DNA of 64,000 nucleotides from Bacteroidales bacterium (lineage in GTDB: Bacteria; Bacteroidota; Bacteroidia; Bacteroidales; UBA932): contig JAFRPH010000062.1 in NCBI GenBank assembly GCA_017429205.1, forward strand, positions 1 through 64,000, given 5' to 3'. The notes beneath the pieces were generated by a model. The model was not told the origin of the DNA. It searched no databases and saw nothing but the letters and a program-made list of their open reading frames with translations. The first letter of the stretch is position 1, and each line of letters starts with the position of its first letter. The translations under genes were made by a program, and so were the position numbers. This document shows positions 34,587 to 44,328 of the stretch, one piece after another.

Positions 34587-35432
34587 CTATTTCAGGTCCT
34601 TGGTGGCGCACCAGTCCATGTCGTTGTAGTCGTCGTTCTCGCCGCACATGCCCCAGATGAAGGTGTAGTTGCGGGTGGCGCAGGCGGAGTGGATGCTCCA
34701 CTGCGGGGAGATGACGGCCTCCTCGTTGTGCATCCAGATGTGGCGCGTCTCCTGGGGTTCGCCCATGAAGTGGCACACGGCCGCGTCTTCCGGGAGCTCG
34801 AAGTAGAAGTAGACCTCCATCCGGCGGTCGTGGGTATGGGCGGGCATCGTGTTCCAGGTGCTGCCCGGAGCGAGCTCGGTCATGCCCATCTGGAGCTGGC
34901 AGCAGGGGACGACCTCCTTGACCAGCAGGCGGTTGATCGTGCGCTCGTTGCTCTCCTCCAGGGAACCGAGATGCATCACCACGGCGTCCTTCTTGGAAAC
35001 CTTCTTCACGCCGGTCTCCTTGTGGGCGGTGGCGGAGCAGAAGTAGAAGTGCGCGGGCTTCGCGGGGTCGAGGCTGCGGAAGGAGACGTGGCGGTTGCCA
35101 CGGCCGACGTAGATGGCCTCCTTGTAGGGAATCTCATACTCCTCGTCGCCGACTTTCACGACGCCGGTGCCGCCGACGTTGATGATGCCGATCTCGCGGC
35201 GCTGGGTGAAGTATTCGGCGCGGAGAACCTCCGGGGCCTCGAGGACGAGCTCCCCGTCGGTCGGGACGGCGCCGCCGGCGATGATGCGGTCGAACATGGA
35301 ATAGACCATGTTGATCTCGCCGGGAACCATGATGTTCTGCACGAGGTACTCCTTGCGGATGCGCTCGGTGTCGTAATGCTTGGCGTCGACGTTGCTGGAC
35401 GCCTGGCGGACGGTGCAATTCACTTTTGCCAT
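34587..35432 (-). CDS. kduI: 5-keto-4-deoxyuronate isomerase
   Basis: 281 residues, normal length. KduI turns 5-keto-4-deoxyuronate (from unsaturated uronate) into 3-deoxy-D-glycero-2,5-hexodiulosonate in the cytoplasm. Typical phrases are MVYSMFDRIIAGGAVP, FYFCSATAHKETG, the zinc-site stretch PAHTHDRRMEVYFYFELP (about 193-210) and WSIHSACATRNYTFIWGM. It follows kduD after 30 bp, a gap that contains a dispersed repeat. The neighbours kduD, kdgK and kdgA complete the pathway. Confidence 0.96.
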   Translation of the reverse strand: MAKVNCTVRQASSNVDAKHYDTERIRKEYLVQNIMVPGEINMVYSMFDRIIAGGAVPTDGELVLEAPEVLRAEYFTQRREIGIINVGGTGVVKVGDEEYEIPYKEAIYVGRGNRHVSFRSLDPAKPAHFYFCSATAHKETGVKKVSKKDAVVMHLGSLEESNERTINRLLVKEVVPCCQLQMGMTELAPGSTWNTMPAHTHDRRMEVYFYFELPEDAAVCHFMGEPQETRHIWMHNEEAVISPQWSIHSACATRNYTFIWGMCGENDDYNDMDWCATKDLK

Positions 35433-35436
35433 AGGA

Positions 35437-35465
35437 TTGTCATTCTGAGCTTGTCGAAGAATCTA
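35437..35465. repeat. Dispersed GTCATTC-type repeat between kduI and kduD
   Basis: TTGTCATTCTGAGC, then TTGTCGAAGAATCTA. A relative lies inside the GH43-CE15 gene at 59694-59723. The TAG stop codon of kduD (35463-35465) falls within this repeat. Confidence 0.6.
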
Positions 35466-36266
35466 TTTCGGCTGCTTGCCGATGTAAGCGAGGATGCCGC
35501 CGTCCACATACAGGATGTGGCCGTTCACGGCGTCGGAGGCGTGGGAGGCGAGGAACACGGCGGGACCGCCGAGTTCGGACGGGTCGAGCCAGCGGCCGGC
35601 CGGGGTCTTCGCGCAGATGAAGCTGTCGAAGGGATGGCGGCTGCCGTCGGGCTGCCGCTCGCGCAGGGGAGCGGTCTGGGGCGTGGCGATGTAGCCGGGG
35701 CCGATGCCGTTGCACTGGATGTTGTACTCGCCGTACTCGGAGCAGATGTTGCGGGTGAGCATCTTCAGGCCGCCCTTCGCGGCGGCGTAGGCGCTCACGG
35801 TCTCGCGGCCGAGCTCGGACATCATCGAGCAGATGTTGATGATTTTGCCCTCGCGGCGCTCCATCATCTCAGGGAGCACGGCGGAGGAGACGATGAACGG
35901 GGCGACGAGGTCCACGTCGATGACGGCCTGGAACTCGGAGCGCTTCATCTCGTGCATCGGGATGCGCTTGATGATGCCGGCGTTGTTGACGAGGATGTCG
36001 ATCTGGCCCACCTCTTCGTGGATCTTCTCCACGAGGGCCTTCACGTCGTCTTCCTTGGTCACGTCGCACACGTACCCGTGCACGTTCGTGATGCCCGCTT
36101 CCTTATAGTTGTTCAGGCCCCGCTCCAGCGCGGCCTCGCTGATGTCGTTGAAGATGATGTTCCGGATGCCCGCCTCGACAAACGCCTTGGCGATGTTGAA
36201 ACCGATTCCGTAAGAAGCGCCGGTGATCCAGGCGTTCTTGCCTTCGAGGGAAAAAGGATTGGTCAT
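35463..36266 (-). CDS. kduD: 2-dehydro-3-deoxy-D-gluconate 5-dehydrogenase
   Basis: 267 residues from the ATG at 36266 (the longer frame would cross the operator and promoter). A short-chain dehydrogenase: cofactor loop TGASYGIGFNIA (about 15-26), LVNNAGII, NICSMMSELGRETVSAYAAAKGG with the Ser, Tyr and Lys of the active site, and a C-terminal VNGHILYVDGGILAYIG. KduD reduces 3-deoxy-hexodiulosonate to 2-keto-3-deoxygluconate. It is divergent from susC, with a palindromic operator in its promoter. Confidence 0.95.
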   Translation of the reverse strand: MTNPFSLEGKNAWITGASYGIGFNIAKAFVEAGIRNIIFNDISEAALERGLNNYKEAGITNVHGYVCDVTKEDDVKALVEKIHEEVGQIDILVNNAGIIKRIPMHEMKRSEFQAVIDVDLVAPFIVSSAVLPEMMERREGKIINICSMMSELGRETVSAYAAAKGGLKMLTRNICSEYGEYNIQCNGIGPGYIATPQTAPLRERQPDGSRHPFDSFICAKTPAGRWLDPSELGGPAVFLASHASDAVNGHILYVDGGILAYIGKQPK

Positions 36267-36303
36267 AATACTATAGAGTTTAAACGATTTCCGGTTGCCG
36301 ATG

Positions 36304-36334
36304 CAAAGATACAAACGTTTGTATTCATTTCAAA
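36304..36334 (-). promoter_or_regulatory. kduD promoter (-7 and -33)
   Basis: On the minus strand TTTG (36331-36334), a 19-nt spacer and TATCTTTG (36304-36311) match the full Bacteroidota consensus. The operator at 36309-36324 lies between and partly on them. Confidence 0.7.
36309..36324. promoter_or_regulatory. LacI-type operator in the kduD promoter
   Basis: ATACAAACGTTTGTAT is a perfect 16-bp palindrome with the central CG typical of LacI-family sites. The same 14-bp core occurs upstream of the LacI gene at 56011. It overlaps the kduD -7 box, so binding should repress. Confidence 0.75.
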
Positions 36335-36417
36335 ATCTTTCGGGGAAGAAAGGTCGATTTGTTACAAAACGGCTCGTCAGACGTGACGATGTGACATTTT
36401 ATCCCCTTATTTGTTAC

Positions 36418-36456
36418 ATACAAACGATTGCACCTTTAAATAAATCGCGACCTTTG
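36418..36456 (+). promoter_or_regulatory. susC promoter with degenerate operator
   Basis: ATACAAACGATTGCAC at 36418-36433 matches the kduD operator at 13 of 16 positions. A TTG at 36428-36430 and GACCTTTG at 36449-36456 (18-nt gap) are a plausible -33/-7 pair, so the site would cover the -33 element. The rest of 36267-36506 has no gene. Confidence 0.55.
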
Positions 36457-36506
36457 CAACAGCAACCACGGATTCTAACAATCAATCCAAATAACCAAAC
36501 AACTTT

Positions 36507-39500
36507 ATGAAAATGTCCAACACTCTCAAGCACGTCCTCCGGCTCGCCGCCGTGGGCGCGGCCCTGCTTTTCGGAGCGGAGGCCTTCGCCCAGACCGTGA
36601 GCGGCCAGGTCGTCGACACGGCGGGGCAGCCGGTCATCGGCGCCACCGTCATCGTGGACGGGACTACGAACGGAGTCGCCACCGACCTCGACGGCCGGTT
36701 CTCCCTCCGGGCTGCGGCCGGTTCTCCCGTCACCGTGACCATCATCGGCTACAAGGATGTCCACACCGTCCTCGCGCCCGGCATGGTCGTCACCCTCGAA
36801 GAGGACAACGAACTTCTGGATGAAGTCGTCGTCGTGGGTTACGGCACCGTGAAGAAGGAGTCCCTCTCCGGTTCCGTCGCCGTGGTCAAGGAAGAGATGC
36901 TCCAGGAAAAGGGAGCGCTCTCCAGCCCGGTGCAGGCCCTGCAGGGCCAGGTTCCCGGCGTGATCATCACCCGCGCCTCCTCCGCCCCTGGCGACGAGAG
37001 CTGGTCGATGTCGCTCCGCGGCGCCGTCTCCGCCAACAACTCCGAACCCCTCGTGATCATCGACGGGGTCGCCTATGACAGCGTCAACGCCCTCCGCCTG
37101 CTGAACTCCGACGATATCGCCTCGATGTCCTTCCTGAAGGACGCGGCGGCTTCCATCTACGGTTCCCGCGCGGCCGGCGGCGTCGTGCTCATCACCACCA
37201 AGAAAGGTGCCGCGGGCAAGGTGAAGGTCAGCTACAACGGCTCCGTCACGATGAAGACCGTCGGCCGCCTTCCTTCCCTGATGTCCCTGGACCAGTGGGC
37301 CGATTCCGTGATGACGGCCCTCGAGAATGACAACAACACCGCGCACACGTGGTACTACTACGCCCAGCTCGCCAAGCAGTACAAGGGCGGTTTCATCGAC
37401 CTGCAGAACCAGCCGAACCCCTACGGCACCACCGCCTTCACCGATGTCGAGGACTTCGTGTTCGACGACAAGGTGGACTGGTTCGGCTCCGTGTTCGGCA
37501 ACGCCTGGTCCACCAACCACGACCTGAGCGTCACCGGCGGTTCCGAGGCGGTCTCCTACCGTCTCTCCCTGGGCTATGCCTATGACGGCTCCCCGCTCCA
37601 GTACGGGCGCAACAACAACCAGCGCTACAACTTCCGCCTGAACAACACGTTCAAGATCACGTCCTGGTTCTCGATCGATTCCTCCATCGGCTACAACCGC
37701 CAGGACCAGATCGCCCCGGTGGACGTGGGCGCCCTCCTTTCCACGACGGTCCCGATGCCGGGTCTTCCGCTCTTCACCAAGGACGGCAAGGCCTACCGCT
37801 GGGGCACCTGGAACTCCCCGGCCGCCCAGGCCGAGTTCGGCGGCGACAACAAGCTGGCCGTCTCCGCCTTCACGCTCAGCGAGACGCTGAAGTTCCGCCT
37901 GGCCTCCTGGCTCGACGCCAACGTGAACCTCGGTTACAACACCGACACGGCGATGCGCAACAAGGACAACCATTCGGTTCCTTACTACAACTACACGGGC
38001 ACGAAGATGCTCGCCCTCAACCCGACGGCCGCCAACAGCTACTACGAGCAGACGGCCTCCCGGACCGACTTCTATTCCGCATCGGCCTACCTGAACGCCC
38101 ACAAGAACTTCGCCGATGCGCACAACACCAGCCTCACCCTCGGCACCCAGTACGAGTTCAAGGACTACCGCTACTTTGGCGCCCACGCGAAGGACATCCA
38201 GACCGGCCTCGAGGTCGTGAACGGCGCCGGTGACATCACCCTGGTGAGCCCGAACCGCTGGCAGTTCGCCGTGGCCTCCTTCTTCGGCCGCGCCAACTAC
38301 GACTACAAGTCCCGCTACCTCGTGGAACTCCAGGCCCGTTACGACGGCTCCTCCAAGTTCCTTCCGCAGAACCGCTGGGCCTTCTTCTGGGGCGGCTCCC
38401 TTGCCTGGCGCATCGCCCAGGAGCCTTTCCTGAAGGATGTCGAGTGGCTGGACGAGTTCAAGCTCCGCGCCTCCTACGGCGAGGTCGGTAACCAGAGCGG
38501 CATCGCCAACTACGACGGCGTGCAGCTGTACAACACGGCGGCTTCCACCGGCGCTCTCGTCGGCAATGGCCTCCTTTCCACCATCAGCACCAACGGTTCC
38601 TTCGCCTCCACGTCCCGTACCTGGGAGCGGATCAAGAACTACAACCTGGGTCTCGACTTCGGCTTCTTCGGCAACCGCCTCACCGGTACGGTGGAGGTCT
38701 TCCAGAAGAAGAACGACAACATGCTCGTGTCCATCGACTTCCCGTCCATCCTCGGCGACACCGCGCCGAAGGCCAACTCCGGCAAGTTCAAGGCCTGGGG
38801 TTACGAGGGCATGCTCAACTGGCGCCACCAGGTCAACCGCGACTTCGGCTACAACTTCGGCGGCACCTTCACCTTCGCCCGCAACCAGCTCGTCGACCTG
38901 GGCGGCCAGGCGACCGTGGTGAACAACCAGTTCGTCTCCAACCGCGAAGGCTATCCGCTGAACTCCCTGTTCGGCCTGCAGTACGGCGGCAAGATCACCA
39001 GCGATTCCGTCCGCGACGCCTACCTCGCCAAGTACTATGATGGCAACGGCATCGGCATGCCGAGCGAGCTCCGCCTCGGTGACAACATGTACGTCGACCA
39101 GAACGGCGACGGCAAGCTGGACATGAACGACTACGTGTACCTCGGCACCGACACGCCGGAAATCCAGTACTCCTTCAACGCCGGCGTCCAGTACAAGGGC
39201 TTCGACCTCGCCGTGATCTTCCAGGGCGCCGCCAACCGCATCATGTGGAACGGCATCAACAACTGGACGGTCCCGATGCGGGCCCTGTACACCAACACTT
39301 CCTCCTACACGATCGGAAATGTCTGGTCCGCCTCCAACCCGGACGGCTACTATCCGCCCTACACCTCCAACGGAAACATCAACAACTACAACTACCAGAC
39401 TTCCACCTGGTCGGTTTCCGACGGTTTCTATCTCCGTCTGAAGAACGTCACCCTGGGCTACAACCTGCCCGAGACGGCGGTCAAGCGCGTCGGCTTCATC

Positions 39501-39653
39501 TCCGGCCTTCGCCTCTTCTTCACCGGCACGGACCTCTGGGAGTACACCAAGGTCCTGGACGGCTGGGATCCGGAAGCCAAGAGCGCCCCGAGTTCCACCT
39601 CCCGGTATCCGTTCATGCGGGGTTACTCCTTCGGTGTCAACGTTACCTTCTAA
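36507..39653 (+). CDS. susC: SusC-family TonB-dependent outer-membrane transporter
   Basis: 1048 residues. Signal peptide to about 28 (AEAFAQT), carboxypeptidase-regulatory-like domain (VSGQVVDTAGQPVIGATV, about 30-110), the SusC mark DEVVVVGYGTVKKESLSGSV, plug domain (GVIITRASSAPGDESWSMSL, VIIDGVAYDS, DAAASIYGSRAAGGVVLITTK), then a 22-strand barrel ending YPFMRGYSFGVNVTF. It imports oligosaccharides with the SusD lid. An ATG two codons later is also possible. First gene of the main operon; symbol used for family, substrate not starch. Confidence 0.96.
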   Translation: MKMSNTLKHVLRLAAVGAALLFGAEAFAQTVSGQVVDTAGQPVIGATVIVDGTTNGVATDLDGRFSLRAAAGSPVTVTIIGYKDVHTVLAPGMVVTLEEDNELLDEVVVVGYGTVKKESLSGSVAVVKEEMLQEKGALSSPVQALQGQVPGVIITRASSAPGDESWSMSLRGAVSANNSEPLVIIDGVAYDSVNALRLLNSDDIASMSFLKDAAASIYGSRAAGGVVLITTKKGAAGKVKVSYNGSVTMKTVGRLPSLMSLDQWADSVMTALENDNNTAHTWYYYAQLAKQYKGGFIDLQNQPNPYGTTAFTDVEDFVFDDKVDWFGSVFGNAWSTNHDLSVTGGSEAVSYRLSLGYAYDGSPLQYGRNNNQRYNFRLNNTFKITSWFSIDSSIGYNRQDQIAPVDVGALLSTTVPMPGLPLFTKDGKAYRWGTWNSPAAQAEFGGDNKLAVSAFTLSETLKFRLASWLDANVNLGYNTDTAMRNKDNHSVPYYNYTGTKMLALNPTAANSYYEQTASRTDFYSASAYLNAHKNFADAHNTSLTLGTQYEFKDYRYFGAHAKDIQTGLEVVNGAGDITLVSPNRWQFAVASFFGRANYDYKSRYLVELQARYDGSSKFLPQNRWAFFWGGSLAWRIAQEPFLKDVEWLDEFKLRASYGEVGNQSGIANYDGVQLYNTAASTGALVGNGLLSTISTNGSFASTSRTWERIKNYNLGLDFGFFGNRLTGTVEVFQKKNDNMLVSIDFPSILGDTAPKANSGKFKAWGYEGMLNWRHQVNRDFGYNFGGTFTFARNQLVDLGGQATVVNNQFVSNREGYPLNSLFGLQYGGKITSDSVRDAYLAKYYDGNGIGMPSELRLGDNMYVDQNGDGKLDMNDYVYLGTDTPEIQYSFNAGVQYKGFDLAVIFQGAANRIMWNGINNWTVPMRALYTNTSSYTIGNVWSASNPDGYYPPYTSNGNINNYNYQTSTWSVSDGFYLRLKNVTLGYNLPETAVKRVGFISGLRLFFTGTDLWEYTKVLDGWDPEAKSAPSSTSRYPFMRGYSFGVNVTF

Positions 39654-39665
39654 TCCTGACGCGAT

Positions 39666-41378
39666 ATGAAAAGAATCATCAACATACTGAGCATCGCAGC
39701 CGCCGCCCTTTTCGCGTCCGCTTGCATGGACCTGTCCCCGAAAGCCCAGCTTTCCGACACGCAGGTCTGGTCCCAGGCCTCCAACTTCAGCCTGTTCGCC
39801 AACCAGTTCTATGGCTGGACCCGCGATTTCCAGGGTTCCGACTATATGTCGAGCTGGACGGACGGCGTCCATTCCGACACCCGTTCCGACCTCGTCGCCA
39901 CGCCCAACCTGAACGTGTACAGCGCCGGCTCCAACTCCATCCCTTCCACGGACGGCAACTACGGCACCCTGTACAAGCGCATCTACTACACGAACCTGCT
40001 GCTCAAGAACGCCGCGGAATTCGAGCCCAAGGCCGACATCGCCATCCCGATGGGCGAGGCCTATTTCTTCCGCGCCTACTTCTATTTCGAGCTCGTCCAA
40101 ATCTTCGGTGACGTCATCTACACCGACACGCCGCTGGACATGGATTCCGAGAAGCTGTACGGCAAGCGGAACGACCGCCTGGAGGTGATCCGCCACTGCG
40201 TGGACGACCTGAAGAAAGCCGTCGAGCTCCTTCCCGAGATGCCGACCGAGGACGGTCGCGTCGCGAAGGGCGCCGCCAACGCCTTCCTGAGCCGTGTCGC
40301 CCTGTACGAGGGCTCCTGGCAGAAGTTCCACAACAACAACGCTTCCGCCGCGAACGAGCTCTTCGCCACCGCCGCGGCCGCCGCGAAGGCTGTCATCGAC
40401 AGCAAGGCATACTCGCTCTTCTACAGCGACGCCCTCGGCGGGAAGGACAGCTACCGTTACATGTTCATCCTGGAGAACACCGACTGCAACCCGGCCAAGC
40501 TCACCAAAGCGGACAACAAGGAGTACATCTTCTCCCACCGCCACGACGAGGCCACGAAGAAGATCGGCACCAACATCACCCACGGCGCCCAGAACAGCGG
40601 TGTGTACGTGACCCGCAAGCTCGCGGACATGTACCGCTGCCAGGACGGCCTGCCGATCGCGAAGTCTCCCAAGTTCCAGGGCTACACCGGCCAGAACACC
40701 GAGTTCGCCGACCGCGACAACCGGATGAACGCCACCCTGCTCCGTCACGGCCAGAAGTACTGGAACAACGACGGCAAATGGCGCAACACTTGGACCGCCG
40801 CCGACGAGGAGGACGCTCTCACCTGCGACCGCCGCTCCCAGTCCGGCTACATCAACAACAAGTGGGCGACCGAGCGCAAGGTCGACGACACCAACGAAGG
40901 TTACGACTACCCGGTCATCCGCTATGCCGAAGTGCTCCTGAACTACGCCGAAGCCGTGTACGAGCAGGGCGAAAGCATCTCCGACGCCGACCTCGACCTC
41001 TCCCTGAACCTCGTCCGCCAGCGTTCCAATCCGGACATGGTGAAGCTCTCCAACAGCCTGGTTTCCGCCAACGGCCTGTCGATGCGGGAGGAGATCCGCG
41101 CCGAGCGCACCGTGGAACTCGCCCTCGAGGGCTTCCGCGTGGACGACCTCAAGCGCTGGAAGACCGCCGAGACCGAGATGCCGCAGAACCTGCGGGGCAT
41201 CCCGATGACCGGCTGGTTCGCCACCAACTGGACCAACCAGACCCGTCCGCTGGACGCCGACGGCAGCATCATCCTCTACGACGGCCGCGTGTGGGCCGAG
41301 AAGAACTATCTGTATCCGATTCCGAGCGACGAGCTGCAGCTCAACCCCGAGCTCGGTCAGAACAAAGGTTGGAACTAA
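39666..41378 (+). CDS. susD: SusD/RagB-family nutrient-binding lipoprotein
   Basis: 570 residues with lipobox Cys20 (FASACMDLSP). SusD_like N-terminal region and the tetratricopeptide-like helices (YFFRAYFYFELVQIFGDV, VAKGAANAFLSRVALYEG), then the RagB/SusD C-terminal domain (YPVIRYAEVLLNYAEAVYE, IRAERTVELALEGFRVDDLKRW, NYLYPIPSDELQLNP). It sits on the outer face of the SusC barrel and binds the oligosaccharide. 12 bp after susC. Confidence 0.95.
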   Translation: MKRIINILSIAAAALFASACMDLSPKAQLSDTQVWSQASNFSLFANQFYGWTRDFQGSDYMSSWTDGVHSDTRSDLVATPNLNVYSAGSNSIPSTDGNYGTLYKRIYYTNLLLKNAAEFEPKADIAIPMGEAYFFRAYFYFELVQIFGDVIYTDTPLDMDSEKLYGKRNDRLEVIRHCVDDLKKAVELLPEMPTEDGRVAKGAANAFLSRVALYEGSWQKFHNNNASAANELFATAAAAAKAVIDSKAYSLFYSDALGGKDSYRYMFILENTDCNPAKLTKADNKEYIFSHRHDEATKKIGTNITHGAQNSGVYVTRKLADMYRCQDGLPIAKSPKFQGYTGQNTEFADRDNRMNATLLRHGQKYWNNDGKWRNTWTAADEEDALTCDRRSQSGYINNKWATERKVDDTNEGYDYPVIRYAEVLLNYAEAVYEQGESISDADLDLSLNLVRQRSNPDMVKLSNSLVSANGLSMREEIRAERTVELALEGFRVDDLKRWKTAETEMPQNLRGIPMTGWFATNWTNQTRPLDADGSIILYDGRVWAEKNYLYPIPSDELQLNPELGQNKGWN

Positions 41379-41393
41379 ACAATGGACTGCGAT

Positions 41394-42974
41394 ATGAAAA
41401 AGTATATCATCCTCGTCGCCGCCGGCCTCGCCGCCCTCGCTTCCTGCCAGAAGAAGGAATCCTATGTGCTGGATTCCGTGGTGATGGCCAAGACCCTGGC
41501 ATTCACCTATTCCGACACCGACGCCGCGAAGTTCTACACGGATGAGAACGGATCGACCGTCTTCCCGATGGTCGTGGGCGAGTCCGTGGACTTCTCCTAT
41601 GCGGTGACTCCTTCCCTGGAGGAGCTCACCAACCCTGAGATCGTCTGGGCCTCCGGCGACCCTTCCGTCGCCACCGTGGACCAGAACGGCCACATCACCG
41701 CCGTGGGCGCCGGCACGACGTCCATCTCCATCGAGCACAAGCCGCGTAACCTCACCTGCCTGCCTTCCATCACCGTGAAGGTGTCCCAGACCCTGGTTCC
41801 CGCCACTTCCATCCAGATCATCGACGCCTCCGAAGGCGTGGACGAGATCTACGGCCTGCCGAAGGTCGCGGAAGGGGAGACGATGCAGATGAAGGCGGTC
41901 ATCACCCCGGAGGACGCCACCTACAAGACGGTTGTCTGGAGCGTGACGCCGGCCGCCAACGCCACCATCGACCCGGTCACCGGCCTGCTGCACGGTGTCG
42001 CCTACGGCAAGATCGAGGTCAAGGCCACGGCCCTGGACGGCAAGGGCGCCACCGCCACCCACGAGATGGTCGTGGACAAGATCATCGAGCCCACCGGCAT
42101 CAAGGTGGCCGAGAACAGCGTCATCCTCTCCGTCTCCGACGGCACCTATGAGCTTGGCTACGAGACCTATCCGGCCGTCTGCACCAAGTCCCGCCTGGTC
42201 TGGACCAGCTCCGACGAGGAAGTCCTGACCGTGAACAAGGGCGTCGTGACCATCAAGAAGTACGGCAAGGCCACGGTCACCGTGAGCACGCAGTCTTCCG
42301 AGGCCGCTCCCGCCGGCTATGTCTCCTCCGCCACCATCGAGGTGAACGTCCCGGCCGGCTTCTACCGCGAGCACAACGAGAATCCGGACCTGTGGATCAC
42401 CAAGACGAACGGTGCCACCAAGGAGCTCCGCATCAGCGACGCCGGCGAGCGCTACCTGTACATCGTCCCGAACAAGGCCAACGCCAATACCGGCCGCGGC
42501 GACTTCGGACACGCCGGCCAGACCTTCATCTCCAAGGAGTACCCGATCATCACCATCCGCGTGGACGACGTGAACGACCGCATGGACGAGAACGGCAAGG
42601 GCAAGTTCGCCCGCAACATCAACCTGGACACCTCCGGCACGGCCGAGGACGGCACCAAGTACTCCGGCAACTACGGCGGCTCCAACAACAAGTGGTTCAA
42701 GAAGTTCAAGTGCTCCGACGGCTCCGCGATCCTCGTGTACAGCCTCGTGGACCAGAACTGGCAGAACGGCACCGCCTTCCCGGAGAACACGGTGATCACC
42801 TTCACCACCTGGCAGCTGAAGTATGCGGACATCCGCAACTCCGACAAGGCCGATCTCCAGGACATCAACAACCTGTATTACAGATTCTTCTGGCATCACA
42901 CGTTCCGCTCGATGGATGAGATGAACGCCTATCTGCTCGAGTGGTCCAACAAGACCGGCATCACGTATGAATAG
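41394..42974 (+). CDS. Surface glycan-binding lipoprotein with Ig-like domains (SusE/F position)
   Basis: 526 residues from the ATG at 41394, with lipobox Cys18 (LASCQKK); the ATG 12 bp earlier gives a poorer signal. At least two bacterial Ig-like (BIG2) repeats are visible: VTPSLEELTNPEIVWASGDP with GHITAVGAGTTSISIE, and TPEDATYKTVVWSVTP with GLLHGVAYGKIEVKA, then a third-like stretch. The C-terminal 190 residues (DLWITKTNGATKELR onward) are an unrecognised beta domain, a likely glycan-binding module. Function inferred from position. Confidence 0.75.
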   Translation: MKKYIILVAAGLAALASCQKKESYVLDSVVMAKTLAFTYSDTDAAKFYTDENGSTVFPMVVGESVDFSYAVTPSLEELTNPEIVWASGDPSVATVDQNGHITAVGAGTTSISIEHKPRNLTCLPSITVKVSQTLVPATSIQIIDASEGVDEIYGLPKVAEGETMQMKAVITPEDATYKTVVWSVTPAANATIDPVTGLLHGVAYGKIEVKATALDGKGATATHEMVVDKIIEPTGIKVAENSVILSVSDGTYELGYETYPAVCTKSRLVWTSSDEEVLTVNKGVVTIKKYGKATVTVSTQSSEAAPAGYVSSATIEVNVPAGFYREHNENPDLWITKTNGATKELRISDAGERYLYIVPNKANANTGRGDFGHAGQTFISKEYPIITIRVDDVNDRMDENGKGKFARNINLDTSGTAEDGTKYSGNYGGSNNKWFKKFKCSDGSAILVYSLVDQNWQNGTAFPENTVITFTTWQLKYADIRNSDKADLQDINNLYYRFFWHHTFRSMDEMNAYLLEWSNKTGITYE

Positions 42975-44328
42975 GTTGGTTTGTATGCTGTTTGCAGCGG
43001 CTGCCCTCACGGGGGCGGCCGCCTGCAACAAGCTGCCCAAGCAGGGCGAAGTGGACCTCACTCCCGTCGAGAAGCCCGTTCCCGACGTGACGGTGAAGTT
43101 CAGCCACCCCGGCGCGTATGTCAATGCGGCCGACCTGGCCCGCGTGAAGCAGCACGTCGCCGCGGCGGACGCCAACGACCCGGTGTTCGCCTCCTGGAAG
43201 GAGCTGTGCAACAGCCCTTGGGCGCAGGACAACATCAAGCCCAGCGCGCTGGCCACCATCGTCCGGGGCGATCCCACGGGCACGGGTGTTTCCAGCGAGA
43301 ACTACATCCTCTGCGACCAGCAGGCGGCGGCGGCTTTCCAGCTCGCCCTGCGCTGGCAGGTCTCCGGGGACACGAAGTACGCCGAGGCGGCCCGCGCAAT
43401 CCTCAATGAATGGGCCGCCGTGTGCAAGAAGATCACGGCCAACGACAACAACCAGTACCTGCTGGCCGGTTTCCAGGGCTACACCTTCGCCAATGCCGCG
43501 GAACTCCTGCGGAGCTATTCCGGCTGGTCCGCGTCCGAGCAGAATACCTTCGGAAAGTGGCTCCGGGATGTCTGGTATGCGAAGAACTACTGGTTTATCG
43601 AGAACCACGGCGGATCCGGCGTGTGCGACCTGCACTACTGGTCCAACTGGGAGCTCTGCAACCTGGCCTCCATCCTCGCCATCGGCATCTACCTGGAGGA
43701 CCAGGAGATGGTGAACTACGTGAACAAGCAGTTCCTGTCCGGAAAGGGGAGCGGGGCCGTGAAGAACCTGGTTCCCTATGACCCCATCGCGGATCCTTCC
43801 GGCAAGTCCGCCTTCATCGCCCAGTGCATGGAGTCGGGCCGCGACCAGGGGCACGCCACCCTGTGCGTGTCCGAGACCGCCGAGCTGTGCCGGATGGCGC
43901 AGAACGTGGGCCTGGACTTCTGGGGCGCCGAGAACAACCGCGTACTGGCTTTCTTCGAGTACGAGGCCAAGTACAACGTGAAGCAGAACGGCACGTTCAT
44001 CACGACCTCGATGCCTTTCACCGAGTACAAGTACTGCGTGGACTGCTCCTGCTCCAACCACAGCCACGGCGCGACCCATACGGCGGTTTCCGCCGACGGC
44101 CGCGGCAAGGAACGTCCGGGTTGGGATCTCATTTACATGCATTACATCAAGGAGAAGAAGCTCGCGGCGAACAATTGCTACTACACGAAGCTCTTCGCCC
44201 AGCAGCTCCGCTTCCGGGACGGGAAACTGACCGGTGACGGCGGGGCCGGCGACAGCCGTTACGGCTCCACCAGCGCGGCCTTCGACCAGATCGGCTGGGG
44301 CACCCTCCTCTTCTACCAGGGCGAGTGA
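42967..44328 (+). CDS. Alginate-lyase-fold polysaccharide lyase (PL38-like) lipoprotein
   Basis: 453 residues with lipobox Cys20 (TGAAACNK). The alpha/alpha-toroid alginate-lyase domain shows QYLLAGFQGYTFANAAELL, WFIENHGGSGVCDLHYWSNW and the motif ESGRDQGHA (Glu289-Ala297), a key feature of PL38-type lyases; W-rich helices follow. Such lyases cut uronate chains by beta-elimination to give 4,5-unsaturated ends. PL38 activity has been reported on glucuronan; the target here is not proven. Overlaps the glycan-binding gene by 8 bp. Confidence 0.75.
   Translation: MNRLVCMLFAAAALTGAAACNKLPKQGEVDLTPVEKPVPDVTVKFSHPGAYVNAADLARVKQHVAAADANDPVFASWKELCNSPWAQDNIKPSALATIVRGDPTGTGVSSENYILCDQQAAAAFQLALRWQVSGDTKYAEAARAILNEWAAVCKKITANDNNQYLLAGFQGYTFANAAELLRSYSGWSASEQNTFGKWLRDVWYAKNYWFIENHGGSGVCDLHYWSNWELCNLASILAIGIYLEDQEMVNYVNKQFLSGKGSGAVKNLVPYDPIADPSGKSAFIAQCMESGRDQGHATLCVSETAELCRMAQNVGLDFWGAENNRVLAFFEYEAKYNVKQNGTFITTSMPFTEYKYCVDCSCSNHSHGATHTAVSADGRGKERPGWDLIYMHYIKEKKLAANNCYYTKLFAQQLRFRDGKLTGDGGAGDSRYGSTSAAFDQIGWGTLLFYQGE

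Noticed and set aside
36414..43283. A very long open frame on the minus strand across susC, susD and the following genes
   Set aside because: It is antisense to well-supported genes, has no family resemblance, and is a by-product of G/C-rich third codon positions.
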